From NCBI GenBank assembly GCA_963787895.1, contig CAWBEX010000001.1, positions 248,001-312,000 on the forward strand: 64,000 nucleotides of DNA, read 5' to 3'. The translations under genes and the position numbers were made by a program. Below the pieces are notes generated by a model, which was not told where the DNA came from, searched no databases, and was given only the letters and a program-made list of their open reading frames with translations. This DNA is from Anderseniella sp963787895 (lineage in GTDB: Bacteria; Pseudomonadota; Alphaproteobacteria; Rhizobiales; Aestuariivirgaceae). Shown piece after piece: positions 8,255 to 17,541 of the stretch (within the stretch, counting starts at the first letter, position 1; each line of letters opens with the position of its first letter).

Positions 8255-10591
8255 ATGGGCCAACCAACAAAGACTCCCTCATTCTGCACCCAGTGCCGCT
8301 CCAGATGCGGTTGCACAGTAATCGTGGAGGATGGTGTTCTGAAGGGCATCGAACCTGACCCTTCGCACCCAAGCGGCATCAAGTTGTGCCCGAAGGGCAA
8401 GGCTGCGCCGGAGCTGGTCTATCATGCAGACCGCTTGACCCGCCCCTTGCGCAGGACGTCGCCAAAAGGTGGCAAGAAAACAACGTGGCAGGAAATCAGC
8501 TGGGATGAAGCGCTTGCCGAGATTGGCTCGAATCTTGACAGAATACGCCGCGAGCATGGGCCGGAACAGGTGGCTTTTTCAGTCACCACACCGAGCGGCA
8601 CCCACATTTCGGACAGCATATCGTGGATCGAACGGTTCATTCGCTCCTATGGCAGTCCGAACACGATCTACAGCACTGAGATTTGCAACTGGCACAAGGA
8701 CGTCGCGTCGCGCTTCACCTACGGTACGGACATCGGAACGCCAGACTTCGCACACACCGACTGCATACTTTTGTGGGGCAACAACCCAGCCGCCACCTGG
8801 CTTGCCAGATCAGTCGAAATTCAAAAGGCCATCAAGCGTGGCGCAAAGCTGATCGTGGTTGACCCTCGCCCAACCTTGTACGCAAGGCGCTCCGACAGCT
8901 GGCTGCAGGTCCGACCCGGCACAGATCAGGCGTTGGCGCTGGGCATTGCCAACCTGCTGCTCGCATCTGGCAAATTTGACAAAACCTTCGTGCGCAACTG
9001 GACGAACGCCGCGTTCCTGGTCCGGCAGGATACCGGGCACTTCTTGCGCGAAAGGGATTTGTCCAAAGACGGCAATGCGAACATCTTGCTGGCATCTTCC
9101 GGACACGACGGTGGGTTACTGCGCTACGATACGGAATCCGGAAAGTGGCTGGATCCAGCAGAGCAAGCGGACCTGTTCTCCACTCGTGACATAGTCACTC
9201 TTGATGCACAAATTCCGTGTAAGTCCGCACTGCAGGTTTTTGCCGAAGCCGCTGCGGACTTTTCGCCAGAGCAGGTGCATGAAGTGACGGGGGTGGAAGA
9301 AGACCAGCTCCGCAAAGCCGTCAATCTGATCGCTTCGAGCTCTTCACTGACTTATTACGCCTGGAACGGCGTCGGGCAGAGCATCACTGCAACGCAAACA
9401 GATCGCGCAATTTCGATCTTGTACGCATTGACGGGCAGCTATGGCGACCGGGGCGGCAATGTGCCGGGAGGCGCTGGCGCATTCAATGACATCGCCGGGC
9501 ATGATCTCCTGTCTGAAGCCCAAAAGGCCAAGGCACTTGGACTTGCAAGCCGACCGCTGGGGCCTGGAAAATCCGGCTGGGTCACCGCCCGTGATGTCTA
9601 TACCGCAATTCTGGAACAGACCCCCTACCCGGTGCGTGCGCTGTTCTCGTTTGGCGGCAACCTGCTCGCTGCCCAACCGGACACAGAACGCGCCAAAACG
9701 GCCTTCAACAAACTCGAGTTTCACGTGCATGCGGATTTTTTCCTCAATGCCAGTGCCGAATACGCCGATATCGTCTTGCCGGTTGCAACCTCATGGGAAC
9801 GCGAAGGTCTCAGGACAGGGTTTGATGCCAGCCTGGAGGGCTTGCGAAAGGTTCAGTTGCGCCCTGCAGCGATTGCGCCTCTGGCGCAAGCTCGTAGCGA
9901 CACACAAATCGTGCTGGAGCTTGCACGGCGTCTGGGGATGGCCAGCAGCATGTTCGATTGCGATGAGGACAAGGGAAATGCCCACATTCTGGCACCGTCG
10001 GGCATAACGCTTGAAATGTTGAAAGCCCAGCCCGAAGGCGTTGAATTGGCAGGTCACGTTTCGCTCAAGGCATATGAAGCATCCGGCTTCCCCACACCTA
10101 CCAAGCGGCTGGAAATCTATTCGGAACAGTTGCTGGCAGCGGGATATGCTCCGGTGCCGCGGTTGGTGCCTGTCGATTTACCGCAATCGCCTGGTTCAAG
10201 TTTCCCGATCCGGCTCAGCAGCGCAAAGACGGTCGCCTATTGCCACAGTCAGGGCCGCAACATCAAAAGCCTGCGCTCGCTGGTACCAGACCCTGTTCTG
10301 GAACTTGCGTCGGATACCGCCGGGGATCGCGGCATCCAGAATGGCGACTGGCTGGAGATCTCCACCGAAGCTGGCTCATTTATAGCGCGTGCCAAAATAA
10401 CCGCTGAACTGGCTCCCGGCACGGCATTTGCCCAACACGGATGGGCAGCCAGCACCTCGGCAGATACTCCGAATCCCGCCGGCAACCGGTTTGCTACCAA
10501 CCTGAATTCAGCGATTTCCACTGACCGCTGCGATCCGGTCAGCGGGTCCATCGCACTGCGTTGCAGCTGGTGTGAAATCAGAAAAGCCTAA
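8255..10591 (+). CDS. Molybdopterin-dependent oxidoreductase (DMSO reductase superfamily), orphan catalytic subunit
   Basis: About 778 residues. The N terminus binds a [4Fe-4S] cluster through Cys11, Cys14, Cys18 and Cys45 (CTQCRSRC...KLCPKGK). The molybdopterin-binding body follows, with LLWGNNPA, VVDPRPT and SYGDRGGNVPGG. A C-terminal molydopterin dinucleotide-binding domain closes it. Cys144 in STEICNWHKD is a candidate molybdenum ligand, judged by position only. There is no twin-arginine signal, so the enzyme is probably cytoplasmic. No ferredoxin-like or membrane subunit flanks it. The redox substrate is unknown. The start is uncertain among TTG 8213, ATG 8219 and ATG 8255. moaC and moeA lie 23 kb away. 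Confidence 0.88.
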   Translation: MGQPTKTPSFCTQCRSRCGCTVIVEDGVLKGIEPDPSHPSGIKLCPKGKAAPELVYHADRLTRPLRRTSPKGGKKTTWQEISWDEALAEIGSNLDRIRREHGPEQVAFSVTTPSGTHISDSISWIERFIRSYGSPNTIYSTEICNWHKDVASRFTYGTDIGTPDFAHTDCILLWGNNPAATWLARSVEIQKAIKRGAKLIVVDPRPTLYARRSDSWLQVRPGTDQALALGIANLLLASGKFDKTFVRNWTNAAFLVRQDTGHFLRERDLSKDGNANILLASSGHDGGLLRYDTESGKWLDPAEQADLFSTRDIVTLDAQIPCKSALQVFAEAAADFSPEQVHEVTGVEEDQLRKAVNLIASSSSLTYYAWNGVGQSITATQTDRAISILYALTGSYGDRGGNVPGGAGAFNDIAGHDLLSEAQKAKALGLASRPLGPGKSGWVTARDVYTAILEQTPYPVRALFSFGGNLLAAQPDTERAKTAFNKLEFHVHADFFLNASAEYADIVLPVATSWEREGLRTGFDASLEGLRKVQLRPAAIAPLAQARSDTQIVLELARRLGMASSMFDCDEDKGNAHILAPSGITLEMLKAQPEGVELAGHVSLKAYEASGFPTPTKRLEIYSEQLLAAGYAPVPRLVPVDLPQSPGSSFPIRLSSAKTVAYCHSQGRNIKSLRSLVPDPVLELASDTAGDRGIQNGDWLEISTEAGSFIARAKITAELAPGTAFAQHGWAASTSADTPNPAGNRFATNLNSAISTDRCDPVSGSIALRCSWCEIRKA

Positions 10592-10596
10592 ACAGC

Positions 10597-12603
10597 TCAC
10601 TCAAACTCCATGATGATGGCATCGACCGCAAGATTTGCCCCTGCCTCGGCATGAATCACCTGAATCGTGGCATCGCGCTCAGCCCGCAGGATGTTTTCCA
10701 TCTTCATGGCCTCAACCACTGCCAGCTTTTCGCCCGCCTTGACTTCCTGACCAACCTTGACGTCGATGGACACAACCAGGCCCGGCATCGGGCACAGCAG
10801 CTTCTTCGACGTATCCGGCGGCAGTTTGACCGGCATCAGTTTAACCAGCTCAGCTTCGCGCGGTGTATACACATGAGCCGCCACTTCAGACCCGGCATGA
10901 GACAGCCGGAAACCGTTCATCTCTGTGCGAACCTGCACTGAAACCGGCTTGCCGTTGATCTGGCCATGCCAAACCGGTTCACCAGGCACCCAGCCGCAAT
11001 CTGTAACGGCTTCTTCGCCCATTACATTCAGCCGAAACAACTTGCCCTCGCACCCGAGCACTTCTGCATCCACCCATTCATCACCCAGCCTCACGCTGCG
11101 TGTGTTTGAAAACCGCACGGGCCGGCCACCCATCTGACCGGAAATCTCGCGCTTGCGCATGTTCAGCACATGATCACAAACCACAGCCACCGTGGCCATG
11201 TTGAAAATCACCTGACTGGTCAGTGCTGCACCCTGAAAACCGTCCGGAAACTCGTCAGCAATGAAGCTGGTTGACAGCTCACCAGATTGCCAGCGCGGAT
11301 GCTCCATGATGGCAGAGACAAACGGTATGTTATGCTGAATGCCATCCACGTAAAACGCGTCCAGTGCCCGCGACATGGCCGCAATAGCGGTCTTGCGGTC
11401 CTTTGCGTGGGTACACAGCTTGGCGATCATCGGATCATAGAAGATGGAAATCTCGCCGCCCTCATAGACGCCCGTATCGTTGCGCACGGTAATGCCGGTT
11501 TCCTTGTTGCTGCTTTCTGCCGGGGGCCGGTACTTGGTCAGCCGCCCGGTTGAAGGCAGGAAGTTGCGGTACGGGTCTTCAGCGTAGACGCGGCTTTCAA
11601 TTGCCCAACCGGTCAGCTTCACATCCTTTTGCGCAATGGACAGTGTCTCACCGTAGGCAGACCGGATCATGTGTTCTACCAGGTCAATGCCGGTGATCAG
11701 TTCAGTGACCGGGTGCTCGACCTGAAGGCGCGTGTTCATCTCGAGGAAGTAGAACGATTTGTCCTGCCCGGCGACAAATTCAACCGTGCCAGCGGTATCG
11801 TAATCCACGGCCTTCGCCAGTGCGACTGCCTGCGCGCCCATTGCTGCGCGGGTCTTTTCGTCCAGCAGCGGTGACGGTGCCTCCTCGATAACCTTCTGGT
11901 TGCGTCGCTGGATTGAACATTCACGTTCTCCCAGGTGTATGACATTGCCATGCTTGTCGCCCAGCACCTGAATTTCGATATGGCGCGGGTTGACGATGAA
12001 TTTCTCGATAAATACACGGTCATCACCAAACGACGACTTGGCTTCGGACTTGGCTGACTTGAAGCCCTCTTCCACTTCGTCGGCGGAATGGGCAATGCGC
12101 ATGCCTTTGCCGCCGCCACCGGCCGATGCCTTGATCATCACCGGATAGCCGATGTCGTCAGCGATTTTTATCGCCTCCTTCGGATCCATGATCTCGCCCA
12201 GATATCCCGGAACGGTGTTGACCTTCGCTGCATTGGCAAATTTCTTGGACTCGATCTTGTCACCCATGGCCTCAATGGCCTTCGGGTTGGGGCCAATGAA
12301 GATGATGCCCGCCTTCTTGAGGGCATGAGCAAATTTCGAGTTTTCCGACAGGAAGCCATAGCCTGGGTGAACTGCTTCCGCGCCAGTCTGCTTGCAGGCA
12401 TCAATGATCTTGTCGATCACCAGATAACTCTCTGATGCTGCTGAAGGACCAATGTGAACCGCTTCATCCGCCATCTGGACATGCATGGCGCGAGCATCAG
12501 CATCGGAGTGCACCGCGACGGTTGCAATGCCCATGCGTCTCGCTGTCTTGATGACACGGCAAGCAATCTCGCCGCGGTTGGCAATCAGAATTTTTTTGAA
12601 CAT
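10597..12603 (-). CDS. pccA: Propionyl-CoA (acyl-CoA) carboxylase biotin-carboxylase subunit
   Basis: A 668-residue alpha subunit. Biotin carboxylase N domain (from MFKKILIANRGEIACRV), ATP-grasp domain (about 115-325, including the glycine-rich ASAGGGGKGM loop) and biotin carboxylase C domain come first. A BT linker domain and a C-terminal biotinyl domain follow, with the biotin-accepting Lys634 in VEAMKMEN. It carboxylates biotin using ATP and bicarbonate. The pccB-type transcarboxylase at 17542-19074 is the likely partner, converting propionyl-CoA to methylmalonyl-CoA. The ATG at 12603 begins the conserved domain, while the open frame continues to 12720 without homology. It ends five bases from the convergent oxidoreductase gene. 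Confidence 0.95.
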   Translation of the reverse strand: MFKKILIANRGEIACRVIKTARRMGIATVAVHSDADARAMHVQMADEAVHIGPSAASESYLVIDKIIDACKQTGAEAVHPGYGFLSENSKFAHALKKAGIIFIGPNPKAIEAMGDKIESKKFANAAKVNTVPGYLGEIMDPKEAIKIADDIGYPVMIKASAGGGGKGMRIAHSADEVEEGFKSAKSEAKSSFGDDRVFIEKFIVNPRHIEIQVLGDKHGNVIHLGERECSIQRRNQKVIEEAPSPLLDEKTRAAMGAQAVALAKAVDYDTAGTVEFVAGQDKSFYFLEMNTRLQVEHPVTELITGIDLVEHMIRSAYGETLSIAQKDVKLTGWAIESRVYAEDPYRNFLPSTGRLTKYRPPAESSNKETGITVRNDTGVYEGGEISIFYDPMIAKLCTHAKDRKTAIAAMSRALDAFYVDGIQHNIPFVSAIMEHPRWQSGELSTSFIADEFPDGFQGAALTSQVIFNMATVAVVCDHVLNMRKREISGQMGGRPVRFSNTRSVRLGDEWVDAEVLGCEGKLFRLNVMGEEAVTDCGWVPGEPVWHGQINGKPVSVQVRTEMNGFRLSHAGSEVAAHVYTPREAELVKLMPVKLPPDTSKKLLCPMPGLVVSIDVKVGQEVKAGEKLAVVEAMKMENILRAERDATIQVIHAEAGANLAVDAIIMEFE

Positions 12604-12758
12604 CAACGCACCCCGTTGTACTGGATCATCGTGTTCTAGCCGCGAAAAACCGGCGGGTAAACTAATGAATAAGTGGTATTGGTTTTGTAGCGACAACAGG
12701 GGCGTCAAGTTCTGTCTCAATCAGTCCACAAGGCAAGCCTGACCGGAGTGACCAGCAA

Positions 12759-13625
12759 ATGCCAGTAAGCGCACGCAAACTGACAGGATACATTGGTGCA
12801 GAAGTAACCGGCATTGATCTCAAACAGGAGATAAGTGCTGATCTGGCAAGTGAACTGCGCTCATTGCTGAGCCTGCATCAAGTCATCTTCATGCCTGGTC
12901 AGGACCTTTCGCTGTTGCAACAAAAGGCACTGACAAAAGCGTTCGGCCCGCTCATGCAATTGCCATATGTGCAGCCAATGGAAGAAGATCCAGACGTCAT
13001 TCGTGTCTACAAGGCAGCGGACGAGACGGGTGGTGTGTTCGGCGGTGACTGGCATTCCGATTTCAGCTTTCTGGAGGCGCCGCCTGCCGGATCCGTGCTT
13101 TGCGCGCGCACCCTGCCGCCATATGGCGGAGACACCATCTGGGCCAGCCAGGCCGCCGCCTGGGATGCATTGCCCGATGCCTTGAAATCTGTGTTGTCCG
13201 GGCGACACGCAATCCATGTCGGCAAACCGTATGGCGTCAAGTGGGCACCTCCTGCCAAGGAACAATCAGGCGCAGGCATAAAGATGTCGCGTGGAGACCC
13301 GGGCGCAGATGAAGAACGCAACCACCCCGCAGTACTGCAGAATCCGCTGAGCGGCCGGAAAATGCTGTTTATCAACCCCACTTACGTCACCCGGCTGGAA
13401 GGTCTCACCGAGGCCGAAAGCGCACCGTTGTTGAATCAGATCCAGCGCCACATCACACGTCCCGAATTTTGCGTGCGCCACTCATGGCAAGCCGGAACCG
13501 TAGCCGTCTGGGACAACCTTGCGACCCAGCATTATGCCGTTAACGACTATCAAGGACACGAGCGGCTGATGTACAGAACAACCTTCTCCGGCTTGAGCCC
13601 GGCCGAGATGGCCGCATCAATCTAG
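12759..13625 (+). CDS. TauD/TfdA-family Fe(II)/2-oxoglutarate dioxygenase
   Basis: A 288-residue non-haem iron dioxygenase. The facial triad is visible as His99 and Asp101 (GDWHSDFSF) and His258 (ATQHYAVNDY). Arg273 (RLMYRTT) probably binds the 2-oxoglutarate carboxylate. Members hydroxylate taurine, alkylsulfates, phenoxyacetates or other small acids. The substrate here is unknown and no sulfonate transporter is nearby. It is divergent from pccA across roughly 155 bases that must hold both promoters. Confidence 0.92.
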   Translation: MPVSARKLTGYIGAEVTGIDLKQEISADLASELRSLLSLHQVIFMPGQDLSLLQQKALTKAFGPLMQLPYVQPMEEDPDVIRVYKAADETGGVFGGDWHSDFSFLEAPPAGSVLCARTLPPYGGDTIWASQAAAWDALPDALKSVLSGRHAIHVGKPYGVKWAPPAKEQSGAGIKMSRGDPGADEERNHPAVLQNPLSGRKMLFINPTYVTRLEGLTEAESAPLLNQIQRHITRPEFCVRHSWQAGTVAVWDNLATQHYAVNDYQGHERLMYRTTFSGLSPAEMAASI

Positions 13626-13726
13626 CGGCTCAAAATTGTCTACGATTGTCACAAGGGTTCAAACAAGACACTTTGAACCGGGACGCTTTAGCGCTATGAA
13701 GCATCCGCACCCGGTGGGACCATCCA

Positions 13727-15181
13727 ATGTCAATTCAATATGAGCGCGTCTTTTTTGTTAACGGGTTGCTTTCACTCATAGTAACGATGTTCATGCTGGC
13801 CCCGGCCTTGACTGACTACGCGGCAGGCAACCCCGACTGGATGGCCTTTGTCCATGCAATAGCAATCTCAGGCTCCTGCTCAGTCATCGTGATACTTGCC
13901 TCGAAGGACAGATGGTCAACTGAAACCATATCCCTCAAAGAAGGTTTTCTGATAACCGCCTCGACGTGGTTGTTCATTCCGATAGTTGGAAGCCTGCCTA
14001 TCTGGTTCATGGACAATGAAGTCCACTTTGTCGATTCCTGGTTCGAATCCGTATCAGGGATGACGACAACCGGATCAACAGTTCTTGTGGGACTCGACAA
14101 CTTTCCTCCCGGCATCCTGTTGTGGCGCTCAATTCTGTCTTGGATCGGAGGCGTCGGCATCGTCCTGATGGCGATGATCATGCTGCCATTTCTACGTGTG
14201 GGCGGAATGCACATTTTCCATACGGAAAGTTCGGACAGATCGGAGAAGATCCTGCCGCGCGATTCTACTCTGATCATCCAGATCGGCGTCACGTTTTTCG
14301 CACTCACACTTGCCTGCATGGTGAGCTACCTGCTGGCCGGAATGACGCTGTTCGATGCGTTGAACCACGCCCTGACAACCATCGCGACAGGCGGATATTC
14401 AACGCATGATGCCTCGCTTGGATACTATGAAAGCCCTGCCATTCACTGGGTGGCCACGTTTTTCATGGCGGCGGCATCGCTGCCAATCGTGCTGTACATC
14501 AAGACCGCCCGCAATCAGAACTTCAGTATTTTCAGTGATGTTCAGGTGCGCGGCTTCCTGAAGCTTTGCGCCTGGGCCATTTTGACGGTCACGCTATACC
14601 TGATCTGGAGCAAGCAGTATGACCCGGTCAATGCCTTGCGTGTTGCAAGTTTCAATGTCATTTCGATCGTATCGACCACCGGCTATGCCCTGGGTGACTT
14701 CACGGCCTGGGGAGTGGCACCAAGCGGGCTGTTTCTTGTCCTGATGCTGCTGGGCGGCTGCACCGGCTCCACTGCCGGTGGCATCAAGACCTATCGAATT
14801 CAGGCAATGTTGCAGATCACCAAACGTTACACCGAGCGCCTCTACAGCCCACACCGTGTCGTTGTACTGCGCTATGGCAAGCGCCTGATCACCGATGACA
14901 TTGCCTTGTCCATTCTGGCTTTCATCTCGGCCTATGCAGGCAGTTTGATCATCGTGACCGTCGGACTTACGATCTTCAATGTTGACGTGCTGACCGCATT
15001 CTCCGGAGCAATCACCGCCGTGTCGAATGTCGGGCCGGGCCTTGGAAACATAATCGGGCCGGCAGGCAATTTCAGCACCCTGCCCGATGGCGCCAAGATT
15101 ATCCTGCTGCTGGCGATGATCCTTGGGCGCCTGGAGTTTTTTGCCTTGCTTGCAATTCTGTCGCGCAATTTCTGGCGGTAG
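13727..15181 (+). CDS. trkH: Potassium uptake protein, TrkH/KtrB family
   Basis: A 484-residue integral membrane protein with the four membrane-pore-membrane repeats of Trk/Ktr potassium translocators. The four selectivity-filter stretches are visible: SGMTTTGSTV, TTIATGGYSTHD, VSTTGYALGD and SNVGPGLGN. It forms the K+-conducting subunit in the inner membrane, normally gated by a TrkA-type NAD(H)-binding protein. No trkA is in the window, so the partner must be encoded elsewhere. The first filter reads TTTGST and the others have the expected central glycine. Confidence 0.94.
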   Translation: MSIQYERVFFVNGLLSLIVTMFMLAPALTDYAAGNPDWMAFVHAIAISGSCSVIVILASKDRWSTETISLKEGFLITASTWLFIPIVGSLPIWFMDNEVHFVDSWFESVSGMTTTGSTVLVGLDNFPPGILLWRSILSWIGGVGIVLMAMIMLPFLRVGGMHIFHTESSDRSEKILPRDSTLIIQIGVTFFALTLACMVSYLLAGMTLFDALNHALTTIATGGYSTHDASLGYYESPAIHWVATFFMAAASLPIVLYIKTARNQNFSIFSDVQVRGFLKLCAWAILTVTLYLIWSKQYDPVNALRVASFNVISIVSTTGYALGDFTAWGVAPSGLFLVLMLLGGCTGSTAGGIKTYRIQAMLQITKRYTERLYSPHRVVVLRYGKRLITDDIALSILAFISAYAGSLIIVTVGLTIFNVDVLTAFSGAITAVSNVGPGLGNIIGPAGNFSTLPDGAKIILLLAMILGRLEFFALLAILSRNFWR

Positions 15182-15273
15182 ATGGCTTGGGCTTCGCAGA
15201 GCGAACATCCTGCCATACACAGTGCGCAACAGTTGCTTGACGGCAATCTGTAAAACAGCGACAAGCCCAGCCC

Positions 15274-16611
15274 ATGAAAACAGCTTCGCGCCCATCCGTA
15301 CCTACCATCGGCCTCGTTTCACTTGGCTGTCCAAAGGCGCTTGTCGACAGCGAGCGGATACTGACCCAGCTGCGCGCCGAAGGTTACGTCATATCTCCGA
15401 ACTATCAGGGGGCAGACGCGGTTATCGTCAACACTTGCGGATTTCTGGATTCAGCAAAGGCTGAGTCGCTTGATGCCATTGGCGAAGCCATCAAGGAAAA
15501 CGGCAGGGTCATTGTCACGGGCTGCATGGGCAAGGACGCCGAAACCATTCAAAAGGCCCACCCGCAGGTGCTGGCCGTAACCGGACCGCAGCAATACGAA
15601 GCTGTGGTCAACGCGGTGCATGACGCAGTTCCGCCGGCACATGATCCAAAATTCGATCTGGTGCCGGACCATGGATTGCGCCTGACGCCGAGACACTACG
15701 CATATCTGAAGATTTCTGAAGGTTGCAATAACCGTTGTTCGTTCTGCATCATTCCCAGCCTTCGCGGAGACCTTGTTTCGCGGCCCATGGCATCTGTGCT
15801 TTACGAAGCCGAACGCCTGGTCAAGGCCGGCACGAAAGAACTGCTGGTCATCAGCCAGGACACGTCTGCCTACGGCGTCGACATAAAGTATGCCGAGAGC
15901 AAATATCGCGGGCGCGATGTGCGTGCAAAGTTCATCGACATGGCACGGGAGCTGGGTGAACTGGACGCCTGGATTCGACTTCACTACGTCTATCCCTACC
16001 CGCACGTTGATGAGGTTATCGAACTGATGGCCGAAGGCAAGGTGCTGCCCTATCTGGACATTCCGTTTCAGCACGCATCCGCGTCAGTGCTGAAAAACAT
16101 GCGGCGCCCGGCCAATCAGGCAAAAGTCCTCGAACGCATCCATGCCTGGCGCCAGACCTGCCCGGACCTGGCTATCCGATCAACCTTCATCGTCGGTTTT
16201 CCAGGGGAAACGGAGGAGGATTTCCAATACCTCCTCGACTGGATGCGTGAAGCAAAAATCGAGCGCGCCGGGTGCTTCAAGTATGAGCATGTGGATGGTG
16301 CAAGCGCCAATGCCCTGCCCGGCGCGGTGCCACAGGAAGTCATGGATGAACGCTGGCACAGGTTCATGGCTGCCCAGGCTGAAATCTCGGCTCAGATCAT
16401 GCAAAGCAAGGTTGGCCGGGAAGTCGATGTCATCATTGATGAAATAGACCTGGAGGACGCAGGCGAAGCCATCGGCCGTTCGGTCTGGGACGCCCCTGAG
16501 ATTGACGGCAATGTCTTCCTGCCGGGCGAGACTGATCTGAAGCCCGGAGACATTGTCCGCGCCCGCATTGTTGAAGCGGAAGAATATGATCTGGTGGCAG
16601 AACTGCTGTAG
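15274..16611 (+). CDS. rimO: Ribosomal protein S12 methylthiotransferase RimO
   Basis: RimO methylthiolates the conserved aspartate of ribosomal protein S12. The 445-residue protein has the three family domains. The N-terminal UPF0004 domain carries the first cluster on Cys19, Cys55 and Cys84. The radical-SAM domain has CNNRCSFC (Cys151, Cys155, Cys158). A C-terminal TRAM domain follows. The SLGCPKALVDSE start and the GCMGKD motif separate RimO from MiaB. The YjbR-like gene follows ten bases after its stop, so they probably form one transcript. Confidence 0.96.
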   Translation: MKTASRPSVPTIGLVSLGCPKALVDSERILTQLRAEGYVISPNYQGADAVIVNTCGFLDSAKAESLDAIGEAIKENGRVIVTGCMGKDAETIQKAHPQVLAVTGPQQYEAVVNAVHDAVPPAHDPKFDLVPDHGLRLTPRHYAYLKISEGCNNRCSFCIIPSLRGDLVSRPMASVLYEAERLVKAGTKELLVISQDTSAYGVDIKYAESKYRGRDVRAKFIDMARELGELDAWIRLHYVYPYPHVDEVIELMAEGKVLPYLDIPFQHASASVLKNMRRPANQAKVLERIHAWRQTCPDLAIRSTFIVGFPGETEEDFQYLLDWMREAKIERAGCFKYEHVDGASANALPGAVPQEVMDERWHRFMAAQAEISAQIMQSKVGREVDVIIDEIDLEDAGEAIGRSVWDAPEIDGNVFLPGETDLKPGDIVRARIVEAEEYDLVAELL

Positions 16612-16620
16612 TTTCCGCAC

Positions 16621-16989
16621 ATGAATCAGGATCAATACAACGAATTTTGCACCTCACTGCCGCACACGAGCCATGTCGTGCAATGGGGCGGCTCACATGT
16701 CTGGAAGGTAGCAGGCAAGGTCTTCGCCGTTGCCGGCTGGCAGAAAACCAAAGAATTTGCAGTGACCTTCAAGGTGTCAGAATTGTCCTACGACATTCTC
16801 AGGCAGCAACCCGGCCTGCGCCCTGCTCCGTATCTTGCTTCGCGCGGCATGAAATGGATTCAGCACTATGACAAGCCGGGCCTGAGCGATGAAGATCTGA
16901 AAGCCTACATTGCCCAATCACACAAGATCGTAGCATCCGGCCTGAGCAAGAAGCGCCAGAAGGAGCTCGGCATCGGGGAATTCGCCTGA
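16621..16989 (+). CDS. MmcQ/YjbR family protein
   Basis: A 122-residue YjbR (MmcQ) family protein, recognised from HVVQWGGSHVWKVAGKVFAV and the terminal LSDEDLKAYIAQSHKIVASGL helix. The family has a CyaY-like fold with suspected DNA-binding ability, and its cellular role is not established. The complete protein fits the usual 110-125 residues. It starts ten bases after rimO and converges on the LTxxQ-like gene with an eight-base gap. Confidence 0.9.
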   Translation: MNQDQYNEFCTSLPHTSHVVQWGGSHVWKVAGKVFAVAGWQKTKEFAVTFKVSELSYDILRQQPGLRPAPYLASRGMKWIQHYDKPGLSDEDLKAYIAQSHKIVASGLSKKRQKELGIGEFA

Positions 16990-16997
16990 CGCAATTG

Positions 16998-17399
16998 CTA
17001 CTTGGCGGCGCGGACGATCTTGTCCTCGGTTTCCCGCGTAATCTTGTCGTATTGTTGCAGCTGGGTGGGTGTGAACACCTTGGCCAGTTCATTGCGTTCA
17101 GTGCGTGCCGCAGACTGCAGAGGGCCGCTTGCCTCCATCAGCTTTGACATGACCGGTGTCGCATTCTTGCGTATGCCGAACTTGCGGAAAATCTGGTTAA
17201 ACCGGCGGTTGGATGCACGCATGATGCGCCGCACCTTGCTGCGCTGAGAACTTGTCATCTTGATTTTCCGTTCGAAGCCGGAATCGTATATGGAGGCGTG
17301 TGCTTGCGTTACGCCACCAACCATTGCATTGCCAGCCACAACAGCCAGCGCCACAGCGAGCATCACGAACAATCTGCGGCCCAATTTCATATCTGACAT
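16998..17399 (-). CDS. Exported small helical protein (Spy/LTxxQ-like)
   Basis: A 133-residue protein with an N-terminal signal peptide (MKLGRRLFVMLAVALAVVAG..., probable cleavage after AHA near residue 35). A basic, helix-rich mature part follows. Its end, LAKVFTPTQLQQYDKI, resembles the LTxxQ repeat of the Spy/CpxP family of periplasmic chaperones. One such motif is seen, so membership is tentative. It should be periplasmic. No two-component system is adjacent. It converges with the YjbR gene and lies upstream of pccB's end on the same strand. Confidence 0.72.
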   Translation of the reverse strand: MSDMKLGRRLFVMLAVALAVVAGNAMVGGVTQAHASIYDSGFERKIKMTSSQRSKVRRIMRASNRRFNQIFRKFGIRKNATPVMSKLMEASGPLQSAARTERNELAKVFTPTQLQQYDKITRETEDKIVRAAK

Positions 17400-17541
17400 A
17401 GTACCTTGCCTCTTGAGGAATCAGAAGCGCCCCTGCCCAACCAGACCACCCGCGGCCCAAAAGGTCAAATTCAAGCAGGCAACAAAGGGAACTTTTTCGG
17501 CAAGTGTTGCACAATTGCATCAGGTGACATGGGGTCAACCG

